The position numbers were made by a program, and so were the translations under genes. A stretch of DNA of 64,000 nucleotides, from contig NZ_OY764081.1 in the NCBI RefSeq assembly GCF_963667985.1, forward strand, positions 992,001-1,056,000, written 5' to 3'. Each line of letters starts with the position of its first letter. The stretch's first letter is position 1. Below, piece by piece: positions 1 through 8,650 of this stretch. Below the pieces are notes generated by a model that was not told where the DNA came from, searched no databases, and was given only the letters and a program-made list of their open reading frames with translations. This DNA is from an uncultured Methanocorpusculum sp. (lineage in GTDB: Archaea; Halobacteriota; Methanomicrobia; Methanomicrobiales; Methanocorpusculaceae).

Positions 1-13
1 GGTGTAACCGTTT

Positions 14-1198
14 ATGGCAGCCCGCGAGATTGTTGAAAACATCTATGCGGTCGGTACGATCAACTGGGACCTCCGGTACTTTGATGCGATCATGCCGACA
101 CCGAGAGGGAGCAGTTACAACGCTTACCTCATAAAAGGCAGCGAAAAGACCGCCCTCGTCGATACCGGTGAACCCCACGGAGAAGCTGAGTTCATCACCA
201 ATCTTATGCGGGTGGACCAGCATTCTCTGGATTATATCGTCTGTCTGCATGCAGAACAGGATCATTCCGGCATGCTGCCGCTTCTTCTCGAAGTGTATCC
301 TATGGCAAAGGTCGTCACGAACGAGGTCTGCAAAGGCCTTCTGATGGCTATGCACCATCTGGAAGAACTCGACGAGCGGTTCATCGTTATCGGGGACAGA
401 GAGACGCTTTCTCTCGGCGACAAAACGCTGAAGTTCTATCTCACTCCCTGGGTCCACTGGCCCGACACGATGTTTGCGGAGGTTGTCGAGGACAAGATTC
501 TCTTTACCTCGGATTTCCTTGGGACACATTACGCATCCCCGACGCTTTTCCAGGACAATGATCTTCCCGATTATCTGGAGTCAGCAAAACGTTACTATGC
601 AGCGATTATGATGCCGTTTAGGGCATCGGTCCGCGAGTATCTGACGCTTGTTGACGAGATCGCGCCGAAAATCATCGGTCCAAGTCACGGTCCTGTTTTG
701 AAGCTTCCCGCAAAGATCATGGATCTCTACCGTGAATGGGCATCCGACACCCCGAAAAACATCGTTGTTGTCGCATATGTTTCCATGCACGGAAGCACCG
801 AAATGATGGTGAATTTCCTTGTCGATGATCTTGTTCAGCGGGGAATTCCCGTTCAGCAGTACAATCTCCTGGAAACGGATTCGGGTGTTCTCGGCAGTTC
901 GATCGTCGATGCAGCAACCATCATTCTTGCAACACCGACCGTTCTTTTCGGTCCTCACCCGGTCGCAGTGAACGTTGCGTATCTGGTCAGGGCGCTTCGG
1001 CCGAAAGCGAAATACCTTGGCGTGATCGGTTCATACGGCTGGGGAACCAATGCCGTGAATTATCTCGCCGAGATGCTGTCGCCTCTTGGAGCCGAAGTAC
1101 TCGAGCCGGTTTATATCAAAGGTCTTCCCGACGAGCCGGCCATCGCGGATCTGCACAAACTGGCGGATTCAATCGAAGAGCGTCATAAAACGCTCTGA
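14..1198 (+). CDS. fprA: A-type flavoprotein, F420H2 oxidase (flavodiiron protein)
   Basis: Flavodiiron protein of 394 aa that in methanogens reduces O2 to water with electrons from reduced F420, a cytoplasmic oxygen-protection enzyme. The N-terminal metallo-beta-lactamase-like domain (about 1-245) carries the diiron ligands: HAEQDH at 79-84 (H79, E81, D83, H84), H148, D167 and H225. The C-terminal flavodoxin domain (from about 250) has the FMN phosphate loop SMHGSTEM near 257-264. A GGTG Shine-Dalgarno element lies at bases 1-4, nine bases before the ATG, so the gene is complete. The superoxide reductase gene follows 60 bases downstream and fits the same oxygen-defence role. Family-level call is certain; the F420 specificity is inferred from the host. 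Confidence 0.93.
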   Translation: MAAREIVENIYAVGTINWDLRYFDAIMPTPRGSSYNAYLIKGSEKTALVDTGEPHGEAEFITNLMRVDQHSLDYIVCLHAEQDHSGMLPLLLEVYPMAKVVTNEVCKGLLMAMHHLEELDERFIVIGDRETLSLGDKTLKFYLTPWVHWPDTMFAEVVEDKILFTSDFLGTHYASPTLFQDNDLPDYLESAKRYYAAIMMPFRASVREYLTLVDEIAPKIIGPSHGPVLKLPAKIMDLYREWASDTPKNIVVVAYVSMHGSTEMMVNFLVDDLVQRGIPVQQYNLLETDSGVLGSSIVDAATIILATPTVLFGPHPVAVNVAYLVRALRPKAKYLGVIGSYGWGTNAVNYLAEMLSPLGAEVLEPVYIKGLPDEPAIADLHKLADSIEERHKTL

Positions 1199-1199
1199 A

Positions 1200-1213
1200 T
1201 CTCTTTTTTTATT
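1200..1213 (+). terminator. T-rich terminator after fprA
   Basis: A run of seven T inside a pyrimidine-rich stretch starts two bases after the fprA stop codon. Archaeal termination commonly occurs at such T-tracts without a hairpin. The downstream superoxide reductase gene is only 46 bases away, so readthrough is also possible. Confidence 0.45.
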
Positions 1214-1258
1214 CCCCGATACGTACGTTTTTATTTCTGGTTGACGTAAGATTTCAGT

Positions 1259-1642
1259 ATGACAAAGGCAAAAGAGATCTACAAATGTACCATCTGCGGG
1301 AACACTGTCAGAGTTATCGGAAAAGGCAAAGGCGAACTCGTCTGCTGCGGTCAGCCGATGAATCTGCTTGCAGAAAACAGCACCGACGCCTCGCTTGAAA
1401 AGCATGTTCCGGTCATCGAAGAGGTCACCGGAGGATACAAAGTAGCGGTCGGTTCAGCTCCCCACCCGATGCTTGAGGAACATTACATCACCTGGGTCGC
1501 TCTCAAAACCGATGACGGGATCGTTCACGAGAAGTTCCTTGTTCCAGGTGAAAAACCCGAGATGATCGTAAAGACCACGGCAAAGGCGGAGAAAGCCGGG
1601 GAATACTGTAACCAGCACGGACTCTGGGTCAAAAAAGTCTAA
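1259..1642 (+). CDS. dfx: Desulfoferrodoxin / superoxide reductase (2Fe type)
   Basis: Superoxide reductase of 127 aa that reduces superoxide to peroxide without making O2. The N-terminal desulforedoxin-like rubredoxin-type site (center I) is formed by C10, C13, C29 and C30. The catalytic square-pyramidal His4-Cys iron site (center II) is formed by H49, H69, H75, C117 and H120, with the CNQH motif at 117-120. Length equals that of classical two-iron desulfoferrodoxins. It sits next to fprA; both detoxify oxygen species, and two rubrerythrins occur at 56.3-57.4 kb, giving a full peroxide/superoxide/oxygen set. Start is the ATG directly before KAKEIYKC. Confidence 0.95.
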   Translation: MTKAKEIYKCTICGNTVRVIGKGKGELVCCGQPMNLLAENSTDASLEKHVPVIEEVTGGYKVAVGSAPHPMLEEHYITWVALKTDDGIVHEKFLVPGEKPEMIVKTTAKAEKAGEYCNQHGLWVKKV

Positions 1643-1721
1643 ACGATCCCCCCATTCATTTTTTCCTGAAGGCTGAATTCAGGCAACTACTATTATTATC
1701 AAACACCTAATTGTACTACAA

Positions 1722-3203
1722 ATGGGGTATCTCAGGGAACTTCCGGCGATCGGTCGTGATATTGGGTCAGTGCTTCTGCTCATAGGCACCGCCACCCTTG
1801 TTCCGATTATTGTCGGCTGTTTCTTTCAGGAATGGTATGCTCTGCCGTGGATGGCAAGTTCCACGTTTGCCATGCTCGGACTTGGCGGCCTCTTGCATAT
1901 GCTGCCGAAAAATACCAAACCCCCACGGGCAAGCCTTTCGATCTCGGCGACTGCAGTTATCTGGGCATTGGTTGGGTTTCTCGGCTGTTTTCCGTTTATT
2001 TTTGCCGGTATGCCGCTGATCGACGCTGCATTCGAATCCATGTCGGCGTGGACGGGAACCGGATTTTCCATTGCAACGAACATTGAGAGCTGGCCAAAAA
2101 CCATTCTTCTGTGGAGATCATTGATGCAGTGGATCGGCGGTCTTGGGATCGTTGCATTCACTCTGACTGTTGCAAGCAAGTCGGGTCTCGTGACCCAGAA
2201 TCTCTACCGGTCCGAAGGCGGATCGGAGTCGTTCATGCCAAGCGTTATCGCCACGGCTTTTCAGATGTGGAAGATCTATCTGATTTTGACGCTGATCGCA
2301 ATTGTAGCGATCCTTTTAACGGGACTCAGTCTCTGGGACGCCGTCAACGTTGCGTTCTGCGCGATTGCAACCGGAGGAATGACGATTTACGCTGCAGGAA
2401 TTACCCATTTCAACAATTTTGCGCTCGAAATGGTTTTGATTCCGATCATGCTCGCCGGAGCGCTTCCTTTTCGGCTTTATTACGTGGTATACGTCAGCAG
2501 GTCGTTTCGGGAGATCCTGTATGACCGGATCCTGCATCTGATGGTTGGTATGTACCTTTTCGTTGCCGCCGTTTTGATCGTCGAACTTTTCACCGCCGGC
2601 ATGCCCCTTATGGATACCCTTCGGGAAAGTCTCTTTATGGCCGGTTCGGTTGTGAGTTCCACCGGATTCCAGAACACGACCTTTGCAGGATGGGGGCTTG
2701 CACCGATCCTGTTCCTTTCAATATTCCTTATGATCGAAGGAGCACAGGGAAGTACATCGGGAGGTATCAAACTGAATCGTCTGCAGGTTATGCTCGAAGC
2801 TTTGGGTTGGTGGTTTAGAAAAACCCTGCAGAGTCCAAAGGCCGTGGTCCCGATGCGCCATGACGGCAAACCGATTTACGGAAAAGAGGGAGAAACGCTG
2901 ATCGCAAAATCCCTGCTGATGATCCTGCTGTTTGTTCTGCTTATGCTTGGAACGCTGATCGTGTTCCTGCACGACCCGTATTTTTCGGAGAATCTTGCAC
3001 ATACGATCTATGATCTCTGCAGCTGTATTGGAAACAACGGAAGCTCGACCGGCGTTGTCGGGCCGATGATGCCGGATTATGCAAAGGTCGTCATGTTCTT
3101 TATCATGTGGATCGCAAGACTGGAAATTATCCCGGTGCTTATTCTGATATGGGGTATCCTTCGGGGATTCGATACGCAGAAGAAATCGGAGAGAAGAGAC
3201 TAA
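1722..3203 (+). CDS. trkH: TrkH-family potassium uptake membrane protein
   Basis: Integral membrane K+ translocating subunit of 493 aa, of the Trk/Ktr superfamily. The four pore-loop repeats typical of the family are visible: TGTGFSI near residue 110, ATGGMTI near 217, SSTGFQN near 315 and NGSSTGV near 440. Many hydrophobic segments separate them. These proteins work with a cytoplasmic NAD-binding TrkA subunit, which is not encoded next door and must lie elsewhere. The downstream 244-base gap ends the transcription unit. Family assignment is secure from the pore loops; Trk versus Ktr mode is not resolved. Confidence 0.9.
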   Translation: MGYLRELPAIGRDIGSVLLLIGTATLVPIIVGCFFQEWYALPWMASSTFAMLGLGGLLHMLPKNTKPPRASLSISATAVIWALVGFLGCFPFIFAGMPLIDAAFESMSAWTGTGFSIATNIESWPKTILLWRSLMQWIGGLGIVAFTLTVASKSGLVTQNLYRSEGGSESFMPSVIATAFQMWKIYLILTLIAIVAILLTGLSLWDAVNVAFCAIATGGMTIYAAGITHFNNFALEMVLIPIMLAGALPFRLYYVVYVSRSFREILYDRILHLMVGMYLFVAAVLIVELFTAGMPLMDTLRESLFMAGSVVSSTGFQNTTFAGWGLAPILFLSIFLMIEGAQGSTSGGIKLNRLQVMLEALGWWFRKTLQSPKAVVPMRHDGKPIYGKEGETLIAKSLLMILLFVLLMLGTLIVFLHDPYFSENLAHTIYDLCSCIGNNGSSTGVVGPMMPDYAKVVMFFIMWIARLEIIPVLILIWGILRGFDTQKKSERRD

Positions 3204-3447
3204 AATATTGACAGAGGTATGAAACCTCGAAAATATATCACCATTTAGCTATTATTCTTTGTGGAATGGCAGGATTTTTTCCTGCAGAAAGACATTATCC
3301 TTTTTTTAGGGCCTTACAATCATCGACACAACAGTATCTAACGAAATCATACCGTTGTGTTATCTTTTTTAAAATATGTAATATTTATAATTCATAAAAA
3401 TAAATTACGTAACATAATTTATTAAATTGTGTTGTTTGGGTGTAAAT
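3204..3447 (+). promoter_or_regulatory. AT-rich intergenic and promoter region of the ABC operon
   Basis: After trkH there is a small hairpin at 3214-3228 (GAGGT, five-base loop, ACCTC). From about 3360 the DNA becomes very AT-rich, with several TATA-like stretches between 3370 and 3425. This is the likely promoter of the ABC transporter operon. No gene is visible here. I cannot assign a regulator site. Confidence 0.4.
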
Positions 3448-4449
3448 ATGAACTTGTCTGATTACCCATATTTGAAAAAATTTGGAAAAAATGTTGTTAT
3501 ATTCATTATAACGATGTTTGTACTGTCCATAATCGTCTTTGTCATGGCACGTTTGGCCCCGGGAGATCCATTGCAGGCATTCTACGGCGATGCGCTGGAT
3601 ACCATGAGCATCGAAGAAATGGATGCAGCACGCATAAGATTGGGTCTGGACGGACCCATATATTATCAGTATGTCAAATGGCTGCTCCTTGCCCTTGGGG
3701 GAGACTTCGGTCTGTCACTCCAGTATAAAATGCCGGCAATGGACGTCATTGCACCCCTTATCGGCAACACCATTATCCTCGGACTCACTGCATACATTCT
3801 CGTCTTCGCCCTCGCAATCGTACTCGCCGTCATCTGCGCAAAACATGAAGATACCCTTCTTGACAAAGTAATCTGCAAAATCGGGACAATGAGCTATTTT
3901 ATACCTGCCTTCTGGCTGGGCCTCGTTCTCATCCTCATATTCAGTGTAAATCTAAACTGGTTCCAAAGCAGCGGAGCATACGATTATGGTCAGGCGGGAA
4001 ACATCGCAAACAGAATCTGGCACATGATATTACCGCTCACGGTGATGATATTCTCCCATATCTGGTATTATGCATATATGATACGCAACAAACTGCTGGA
4101 TGAAAACAGAAAAGACTACGTCCTGCTTGCAAAAATCAAAGGCCTGACGAAATCCGAGATCCTCTGGAAACATTCCCTCAGAAATATCGCACCGACAATT
4201 GTCAACCTCATGGCAATCTCGATTCCGCATGTATTAGGCGGGACCGTGATTGCAGAAGCAGTATTTAACTATCCGGGAATAGGAAACATGGCGATAAGCG
4301 CTGCAAAATATCACGACTATAATCTCCTCATGCTTCTTGTCCTCATCACGGGTTCACTTGTGATCATAACCAGTATGTGTGCATACATGATCAACGAAGT
4401 CATAGATCCCCGTATGAAAGACGCGGGAGGTACAATATGGGAGAAATAG
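3448..4449 (+). CDS. ABC transporter permease, DppB/OppB/NikB family
   Basis: First permease (333 aa) of a peptide/nickel-type ABC importer. Six membrane segments are expected and the family pattern is visible: an N-terminal signal-anchor helix, MARLAPGDP near residue 35, and the EAA-like cytoplasmic loop around VLLAKIKGLTKSEILWKHSLRN. It ends with the typical LMLLVLITGSLVI helix and INEVIDPRMK tail. I chose the ATG at 3448 (MNLSDYPY), which has GGTG six bases upstream, over a TTG 21 bases earlier. The next permease gene overlaps the 3' end by 13 bases. The substrate (peptide or Ni) cannot be told from the permease. It may no longer function, because the partner genes are damaged. Confidence 0.88.
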   Translation: MNLSDYPYLKKFGKNVVIFIITMFVLSIIVFVMARLAPGDPLQAFYGDALDTMSIEEMDAARIRLGLDGPIYYQYVKWLLLALGGDFGLSLQYKMPAMDVIAPLIGNTIILGLTAYILVFALAIVLAVICAKHEDTLLDKVICKIGTMSYFIPAFWLGLVLILIFSVNLNWFQSSGAYDYGQAGNIANRIWHMILPLTVMIFSHIWYYAYMIRNKLLDENRKDYVLLAKIKGLTKSEILWKHSLRNIAPTIVNLMAISIPHVLGGTVIAEAVFNYPGIGNMAISAAKYHDYNLLMLLVLITGSLVIITSMCAYMINEVIDPRMKDAGGTIWEK

Positions 4450-4835
4450 ATCCTTCCGACTTCGAGATCGTTGGAGCAGAATATCAGACATGGGAACCTG
4501 AAATCAAAAAAGAATCTGTATCCAAAAAACTGAGAAAACTTCCTTGGATTTCAATAATAGTATTTTCAGCAATCCTTTTTGGCTGTATCTTCGCTCCCCT
4601 GATTGCCAATCACAATCCATCCACGTATTATCTCGACAATCTCAACGAACCGCCAAACAGTGATTTCTATTTCGGAACGGACTCTCTCGGCCGTGATCTG
4701 TTCTCAATCATCTGGTACGGCGGACGAACGTCATTGACGGTAGGATTTTTGGGTGCAGCCATTGTCACACTGATCGGTATAACATACGTATCTCGAAGGA
4801 AACTATGTAGGTATCGACGGTCTTTCCGGACTTAA
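4437..4835 (+). pseudogene. Truncated ABC permease, DppC/NikC family
   Basis: Second permease of the same transporter, reduced to its N-terminal third. Residues 1-118 read as a normal DppC start: a cytoplasmic tail, a transmembrane helix (SIIVFSAILFGCIFAPLIA), the FGTDSLGRDLFS motif and YGGRTSLTVG at the start of the second helix. After TLIGI the similarity stops and an unrelated basic tail (SRRKLCRYRRS) runs to a stop, so about 170 residues including the EAA loop are missing. A different frame opens at the same point and continues to 4908, which suggests an internal deletion. The start is the ATG inside the end of the upstream gene. A working importer is unlikely unless another permease substitutes. 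Confidence 0.8.
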
Positions 4836-4908
4836 CACCGACAAACTGCTCGGTCACCACGCAGTTGGGGTTATGTGGAACATTGAAGAGTGGACACTCT
4901 CCAAATAA
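4783..4908 (+). pseudogene. C-terminal remnant of a second protein at the deletion junction
   Basis: An open stretch of 41 codons follows the truncated permease in another frame, without a start codon (it begins after a TAA at 4780), and ends at TAA 4906-4908. It reads like the C-terminal end of a soluble protein (SGLNTDKLLGHHAVGV, then NIEEWTLSK). The operon lacks the substrate-binding protein expected for this transporter family, so this is plausibly its last 41 residues left after one deletion fused dppC to it. That identity is an inference; the fragment is too short to assign by eye. Confidence 0.45.
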
Positions 4909-4942
4909 TTTTTTTCTTTTCCATGAAACATGGGGGCTATAA

Positions 4943-5965
4943 ATGGATTCTATTTTAGACATCGAGGATTTATCAGTCGGTTTTGACACGCCGGACGGAG
5001 AAGTTCAGGCTGTAAGAGGAGTGAGTTTTTCTCTGAAACGCGGGGAAATCTTGGCAGTAATCGGTGAATCCGGCTGCGGAAAATCTGTGCTCTGTCAGAG
5101 CATTTTGAAACTTCTTCCAAAAAACGGTCACATCAAATCCGGGAAAATACTCGTGGACGGGATTGATATCACCGATTTTAAAGAAAAAGACATGAAAAAT
5201 ATCAGAGGCAATCTCATCTCGATGGTTTTCCAGGATCCGCTGACTACTTTGAATCCTACAATGCCTATTGGAAAACAGATCACCGAAGCTCTTCTCAAAC
5301 ACAAAAAAATCAGTAAAGAAGAAGCAAAAAAGCGTGCGATAGAGATGCTTGAACTCATCGGAATTGATAATCCCGAGCAGAGATATTCCCTGCAGCCGTA
5401 TTTCTTTTCCGGCGGCATGCGTCAGAGATGTGTTCTTGCCATTGCTCTTGCATTAGAGCCGATGATTCTCTTTGCCGATGAACCAACCACTGCTCTCGAT
5501 GTGACGGTCCAGGCAAAAATCATCGACCTGCTCCTGGATCTTCGCGACAAACTCGGATTGTCAATTGTGTTTATCTCTCACGATCTGGGGGTTGTTGCAA
5601 GGATTGCAGACCGTGTTGCGATCATGTATGCAGGCAAAATTGTTGAGATAGGAAATGTCGATGAGATTTTCTACGATCCAAGACACCCCTATACATGGTG
5701 TCTTATGCAGTCGCACCCAACGCTTGCAAAAGAGGGCGAACCCCTGAAATGTATCCCGGGAATACCGCCGATCATGCTGAATCCTCCAAAAGGGGATATG
5801 TTTGCCTACAGAAGCAGATACGCAATGAAAATCGATTTCGAGAAAATGCCGCCTATGTTTCAGGTTTCACCCACGCATTTTGCTGCGACCTGGCTGCTTG
5901 ACGAACATGCACCCAAAATCGACCCGCCGGTCTCTCTGAAGGTCGGGGAGGCACAGGCAGAATGA
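4943..5965 (+). CDS. ABC transporter ATP-binding protein, DppD/OppD family
   Basis: Cytoplasmic ATPase (340 aa) of the peptide/nickel-type importer. Walker A GESGCGKS lies at 41-48, Q-loop FQDPLTTLNP near 96-105, signature FSGGMRQR at 155-162, Walker B LFADEPTTALD near 177-187 and H-loop histidine H213. The C-terminal oligopeptide-transporter extension starts at about 230 (YDPRHPYTWCLM). Family members usually keep cysteines in this extension (RCP..., then CWL); here the matching places read YRSRYAM and ATWLL, so they are lost. The reading frame is intact and overlaps the next ATPase gene by four bases. Its partner permease and partner ATPase are broken, so the gene may be on the way to decay. 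Confidence 0.88.
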   Translation: MDSILDIEDLSVGFDTPDGEVQAVRGVSFSLKRGEILAVIGESGCGKSVLCQSILKLLPKNGHIKSGKILVDGIDITDFKEKDMKNIRGNLISMVFQDPLTTLNPTMPIGKQITEALLKHKKISKEEAKKRAIEMLELIGIDNPEQRYSLQPYFFSGGMRQRCVLAIALALEPMILFADEPTTALDVTVQAKIIDLLLDLRDKLGLSIVFISHDLGVVARIADRVAIMYAGKIVEIGNVDEIFYDPRHPYTWCLMQSHPTLAKEGEPLKCIPGIPPIMLNPPKGDMFAYRSRYAMKIDFEKMPPMFQVSPTHFAATWLLDEHAPKIDPPVSLKVGEAQAE

Positions 5966-6850
5966 GTGAGGACGTTCTTCTTGACGTGAGGGATTTGAAA
6001 CAATATTTCCACATAAACAAGAAACTCACAATCAACGCCGTGGATGACATTTCCTTTTCGATCAGAAGAGGAGAAGTCTTCGGCATTGTGGGCGAAACTG
6101 GTTCCGGCAAATCGACAGTCGGACGGACGATCATGGGTGTGAATACCTTAACGGACGGCGAGATTTATTTTAAAGGAAAGAAGATTTCCGATAAAAAAAA
6201 TCTTCAACCAGAACAAGGCGGACATACAGAAAAATATCCAGATCATTTTCCAGGATTCAACAGCTGCTCTCAATCCACATATGACGGTGGAAAAAATTAT
6301 TGCTGAACCTTTAGTTGTAAACAATATTTTCAAGACGAAAGAGGAAATTGCTGCCGCAATTGATGAAAATCTTCGGCTTGTCGGATTATCCGAGCCGTTT
6401 AAAAAGCGGTATCCGGGAGAGATATCCGGCGGACAGAGACAACGGGTAGCTATCGCACGAAGTATTGCTATGAAACCCGATCTGATCATTGCCGACGAAC
6501 CAATTGCATCTCTTGATATTTCGATTCAGGCTCAGATTGTCACTCTACTTCAGAATCTGCAAAAGGAACGGGGATTTTCCATTATTTTTATTGCACACGA
6601 CCTTTCCATCATCGAGTTTCTTTCAGACAGGATTGCAGTTATGTTGAAAGGAAAAATCGTGGAACTGGCAGATACAAAGGAATTGTTTGAAAATCCGATA
6701 CATGAGTACACACGTTCTCTTATATCAGCTGTACCGGTTCCCGATCCGGTATATGAAAGAAACAAGACCATTATTGAATATGATACTTCAAGGTTTGACG
6801 GCAGCGGCAGGATGACTGAAGTCTCAAAAGATCATTTTGTTCTTATCTAA
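5962..6850 (+). pseudogene. ABC transporter ATP-binding protein, DppF/OppF family, frameshifted
   Basis: Second ATPase of the importer, split by a single-base frameshift. The first frame (from ATG 5962) gives the N-terminus with Walker A GETGSGKST and runs to KKISDKKN. The correct continuation lies in the next frame and contains the Q-loop IIFQDSTAALNPHMTVEK, signature ISGGQRQRVAIAR, Walker B LIIADEPIASLD and H-loop IAHD, ending at 6850. The break maps to a run of eight A at 6193-6200; seven A would restore one reading frame of about 295 aa. It could be a true mutation, a slippage site, or a homopolymer sequencing error. An internal start could give a 189-aa fragment from about 6281 that lacks Walker A. 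Confidence 0.85.
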
Positions 6851-6867
6851 TTGTTACTGGCATTACT

Positions 6868-7641
6868 ATGAATGATGAAAAAATTAAACAGGAAATTCCA
6901 AATGCATGGAACCAGGAGTCAGATTTCTACGACTCCCACGTATCGCACGGAATGAAATCAAATGAAGAGAAAAAGTTGTGGATAGAGGCTTTTTCGACAA
7001 AAATCCCACATGACACACCTCTTCAGGTTCTCGATGTCGGATGCGGAACAGGTGCCATGGGCCTGATTTTTGCTGAGATGGGACATACGGTTGAAGGAAT
7101 TGATTTATCGGAAGGGATGATGGATGTCGGCAGAAAAAAAGCAGCCGAGATGCACCTTGCGATGAACTTTTCATCGGGTGATGCAGAGCATCCTCCGTTC
7201 GATGACGGGGTATTTGACGTGGTTGTAAATCGTCATCTGCTCTGGACGCTTCCAAATCCCGACACGGCCATTTCAAGCTGGTTCCGCGTTCTCAAACCGA
7301 ATGGAACCTTAATGGTAATCGACGGAGTCTGGGATGACGGTTTCAGACTGAATACCGTAAAAAAGAAGATATCGCACAAAATTGCATCGTTAGTCGAGGC
7401 TCATCCGCATGGAGGAAAGAGCCGTTACAGTGATGAGGTGTCGTCTTATCTCCCGAACAAAGGAGGGACATCGGAAGAAAAGGCGACAGCATACTTTGAA
7501 AATGCCGGATTTACCGATATTACCGTCGTCAATTTGGATGCAATTACCGATGAACAGAGAAAGTATTTCAGCTGGTATATGAAGATCGCGCCAAAGGGCA
7601 CCTATTACCTGATCTCGGGAAAAAAACCTGAAGCCACGTGA
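6868..7641 (+). CDS. Class I SAM-dependent methyltransferase
   Basis: Methyltransferase of 257 aa with the Methyltransf_11 pattern: motif I VLDVGCGTGAMG near residues 53-64, motif II acidic residue in EGIDLS near 75-80, and motif IV FDVVVNRHLLWTLPNP near 116-131. It follows the broken ABC operon by 17 bases, in the same direction, and could be cotranscribed with it. Similar methyltransferases are common next to nickel/peptide ABC operons in methanogens, but the substrate cannot be read from the sequence. A strong inverted repeat with a T-rich tail follows at 7716, closing the unit before the nitrogenase-like genes. Confidence 0.8.
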   Translation: MNDEKIKQEIPNAWNQESDFYDSHVSHGMKSNEEKKLWIEAFSTKIPHDTPLQVLDVGCGTGAMGLIFAEMGHTVEGIDLSEGMMDVGRKKAAEMHLAMNFSSGDAEHPPFDDGVFDVVVNRHLLWTLPNPDTAISSWFRVLKPNGTLMVIDGVWDDGFRLNTVKKKISHKIASLVEAHPHGGKSRYSDEVSSYLPNKGGTSEEKATAYFENAGFTDITVVNLDAITDEQRKYFSWYMKIAPKGTYYLISGKKPEAT

Positions 7642-7715
7642 ACGTTATATCGTTTTCAACAAAATTCGCGGTATCGCAATAATTTACCTGTTCATACCGA
7701 ACATAAAAATTTCCT

Positions 7716-7752
7716 TGACTGAGAAAAATCTCAGTCAATCTTTCTTCTTTTG
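7716..7752 (+). terminator. Hairpin plus T-rich terminator
   Basis: A perfect nine-base inverted repeat (TGACTGAGA, four A, TCTCAGTCA) at 7716-7737 is followed by a pyrimidine-rich tract to about 7752. It resembles an intrinsic terminator for the methyltransferase unit. It could instead be an operator for the nitrogenase-like operon that starts about 90 bases later. Confidence 0.6.
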
Positions 7753-7807
7753 TTCAGCGAAGAGACGTATCGACTGGACCGTTCACCAGACAACATGGAT
7801 TTAACTC

Positions 7808-7843
7808 AAATTATATGTATCCTGCAGATCAATATATACGGGA
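7808..7843 (+). promoter_or_regulatory. Putative promoter of the nitrogenase-like operon
   Basis: AT-rich stretches AATTATATGTAT (about 7809-7820) and AATATATAC (about 7831-7839) lie in front of the ATG at 7844. The first is 24-35 bases upstream, the spacing expected for a TATA box of a leaderless transcript. No Shine-Dalgarno element is seen. Confidence 0.4.
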
Positions 7844-8650
7844 ATGAGACAGATCGCCCTCTATGGAAAGGGAGGTATTGGAAAATCCACTACATCGGCA
7901 AATCTTTCGGCGGCATTTTCGGAAATGGACCTGGATGTTATGCAGATCGGCTGCGATCCAAAGCATGACAGCACACGGATGCTCATGCACGGACGCTGGA
8001 TCCCAACCGTTCTTGAGCAGATGTACGATCATAAGAAGATCGAAAGCGAAGACATCATCTATCAGGGATTTGGGGACATCCGCTGTGTCGAGGCAGGGGG
8101 ACCCGAGCCAGGGATCGGGTGTGCAGGCAGGGGAATCATCGCAACATTCCAGCTTTTGGAAAAGATGGATGCTCTCTACGGAGACGTTGTCGTATACGAC
8201 GTTCTCGGGGACGTCGTCTGCGGGGGATTTGCGATGCCGATGCGTGACGGATATGCACAGGAGGTTTATCTCGTCACCAGCGGAGAACTGATGAGTCTCT
8301 ATGCTGCGAACAATATCTGCAAAGCGATCGCGAGAATATCCGAACGAAGCACGGCAAAATGCCGGCTTGGGGGAGTGATCTGCAATGCAAAGAATATGGA
8401 TAACGAACGCGAACTTGTCGAGGAGTTTGCAAAACGGATCGGATCACGCCTTGTCTGTTATATTCCCCGGAGCAAATCGGTCAGGGCAGCGGAGGTGAAC
8501 TGTATGACGGTCATCGAACACGATCCAACGTCAACACAGGCGGCCATCTACCGGGACTGTGCCAAAACCATTCTGGAAAACACCGATCTTCGGATCCCGA
8601 CCCCGCTTGCATTAGAGGAACTGGAAGAGCTTGCAAGAAACTATCTCTGA
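7844..8650 (+). CDS. NifH-like Fe protein of a nitrogenase-like system
   Basis: ATP-dependent reductase component of 268 aa, of the NifH/BchL/CfbC superfamily. The P-loop GKGGIGKST is at 8-16, CDPKHDST at 37-44, and the two cluster-binding cysteines of the dimer-bridging [4Fe-4S] centre are C93 ([12 protein letters not shown]) and C126 ([12 protein letters not shown]). The protein resembles the methanogen-type group IV members (CfbC, used for coenzyme F430) more than true NifH, but that is judged by eye. The gene overlaps the next one by 20 bases and forms a three-gene unit with two NifD/K-like proteins. NikR and NikMN genes follow directly, so a nickel-tetrapyrrole role is a reasonable guess. 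Confidence 0.88.
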   Translation: MRQIALYGKGGIGKSTTSANLSAAFSEMDLDVMQIGCDPKHDSTRMLMHGRWIPTVLEQMYDHKKIESEDIIYQGFGDIRCVEAGGPEPGIGCAGRGIIATFQLLEKMDALYGDVVVYDVLGDVVCGGFAMPMRDGYAQEVYLVTSGELMSLYAANNICKAIARISERSTAKCRLGGVICNAKNMDNERELVEEFAKRIGSRLVCYIPRSKSVRAAEVNCMTVIEHDPTSTQAAIYRDCAKTILENTDLRIPTPLALEELEELARNYL

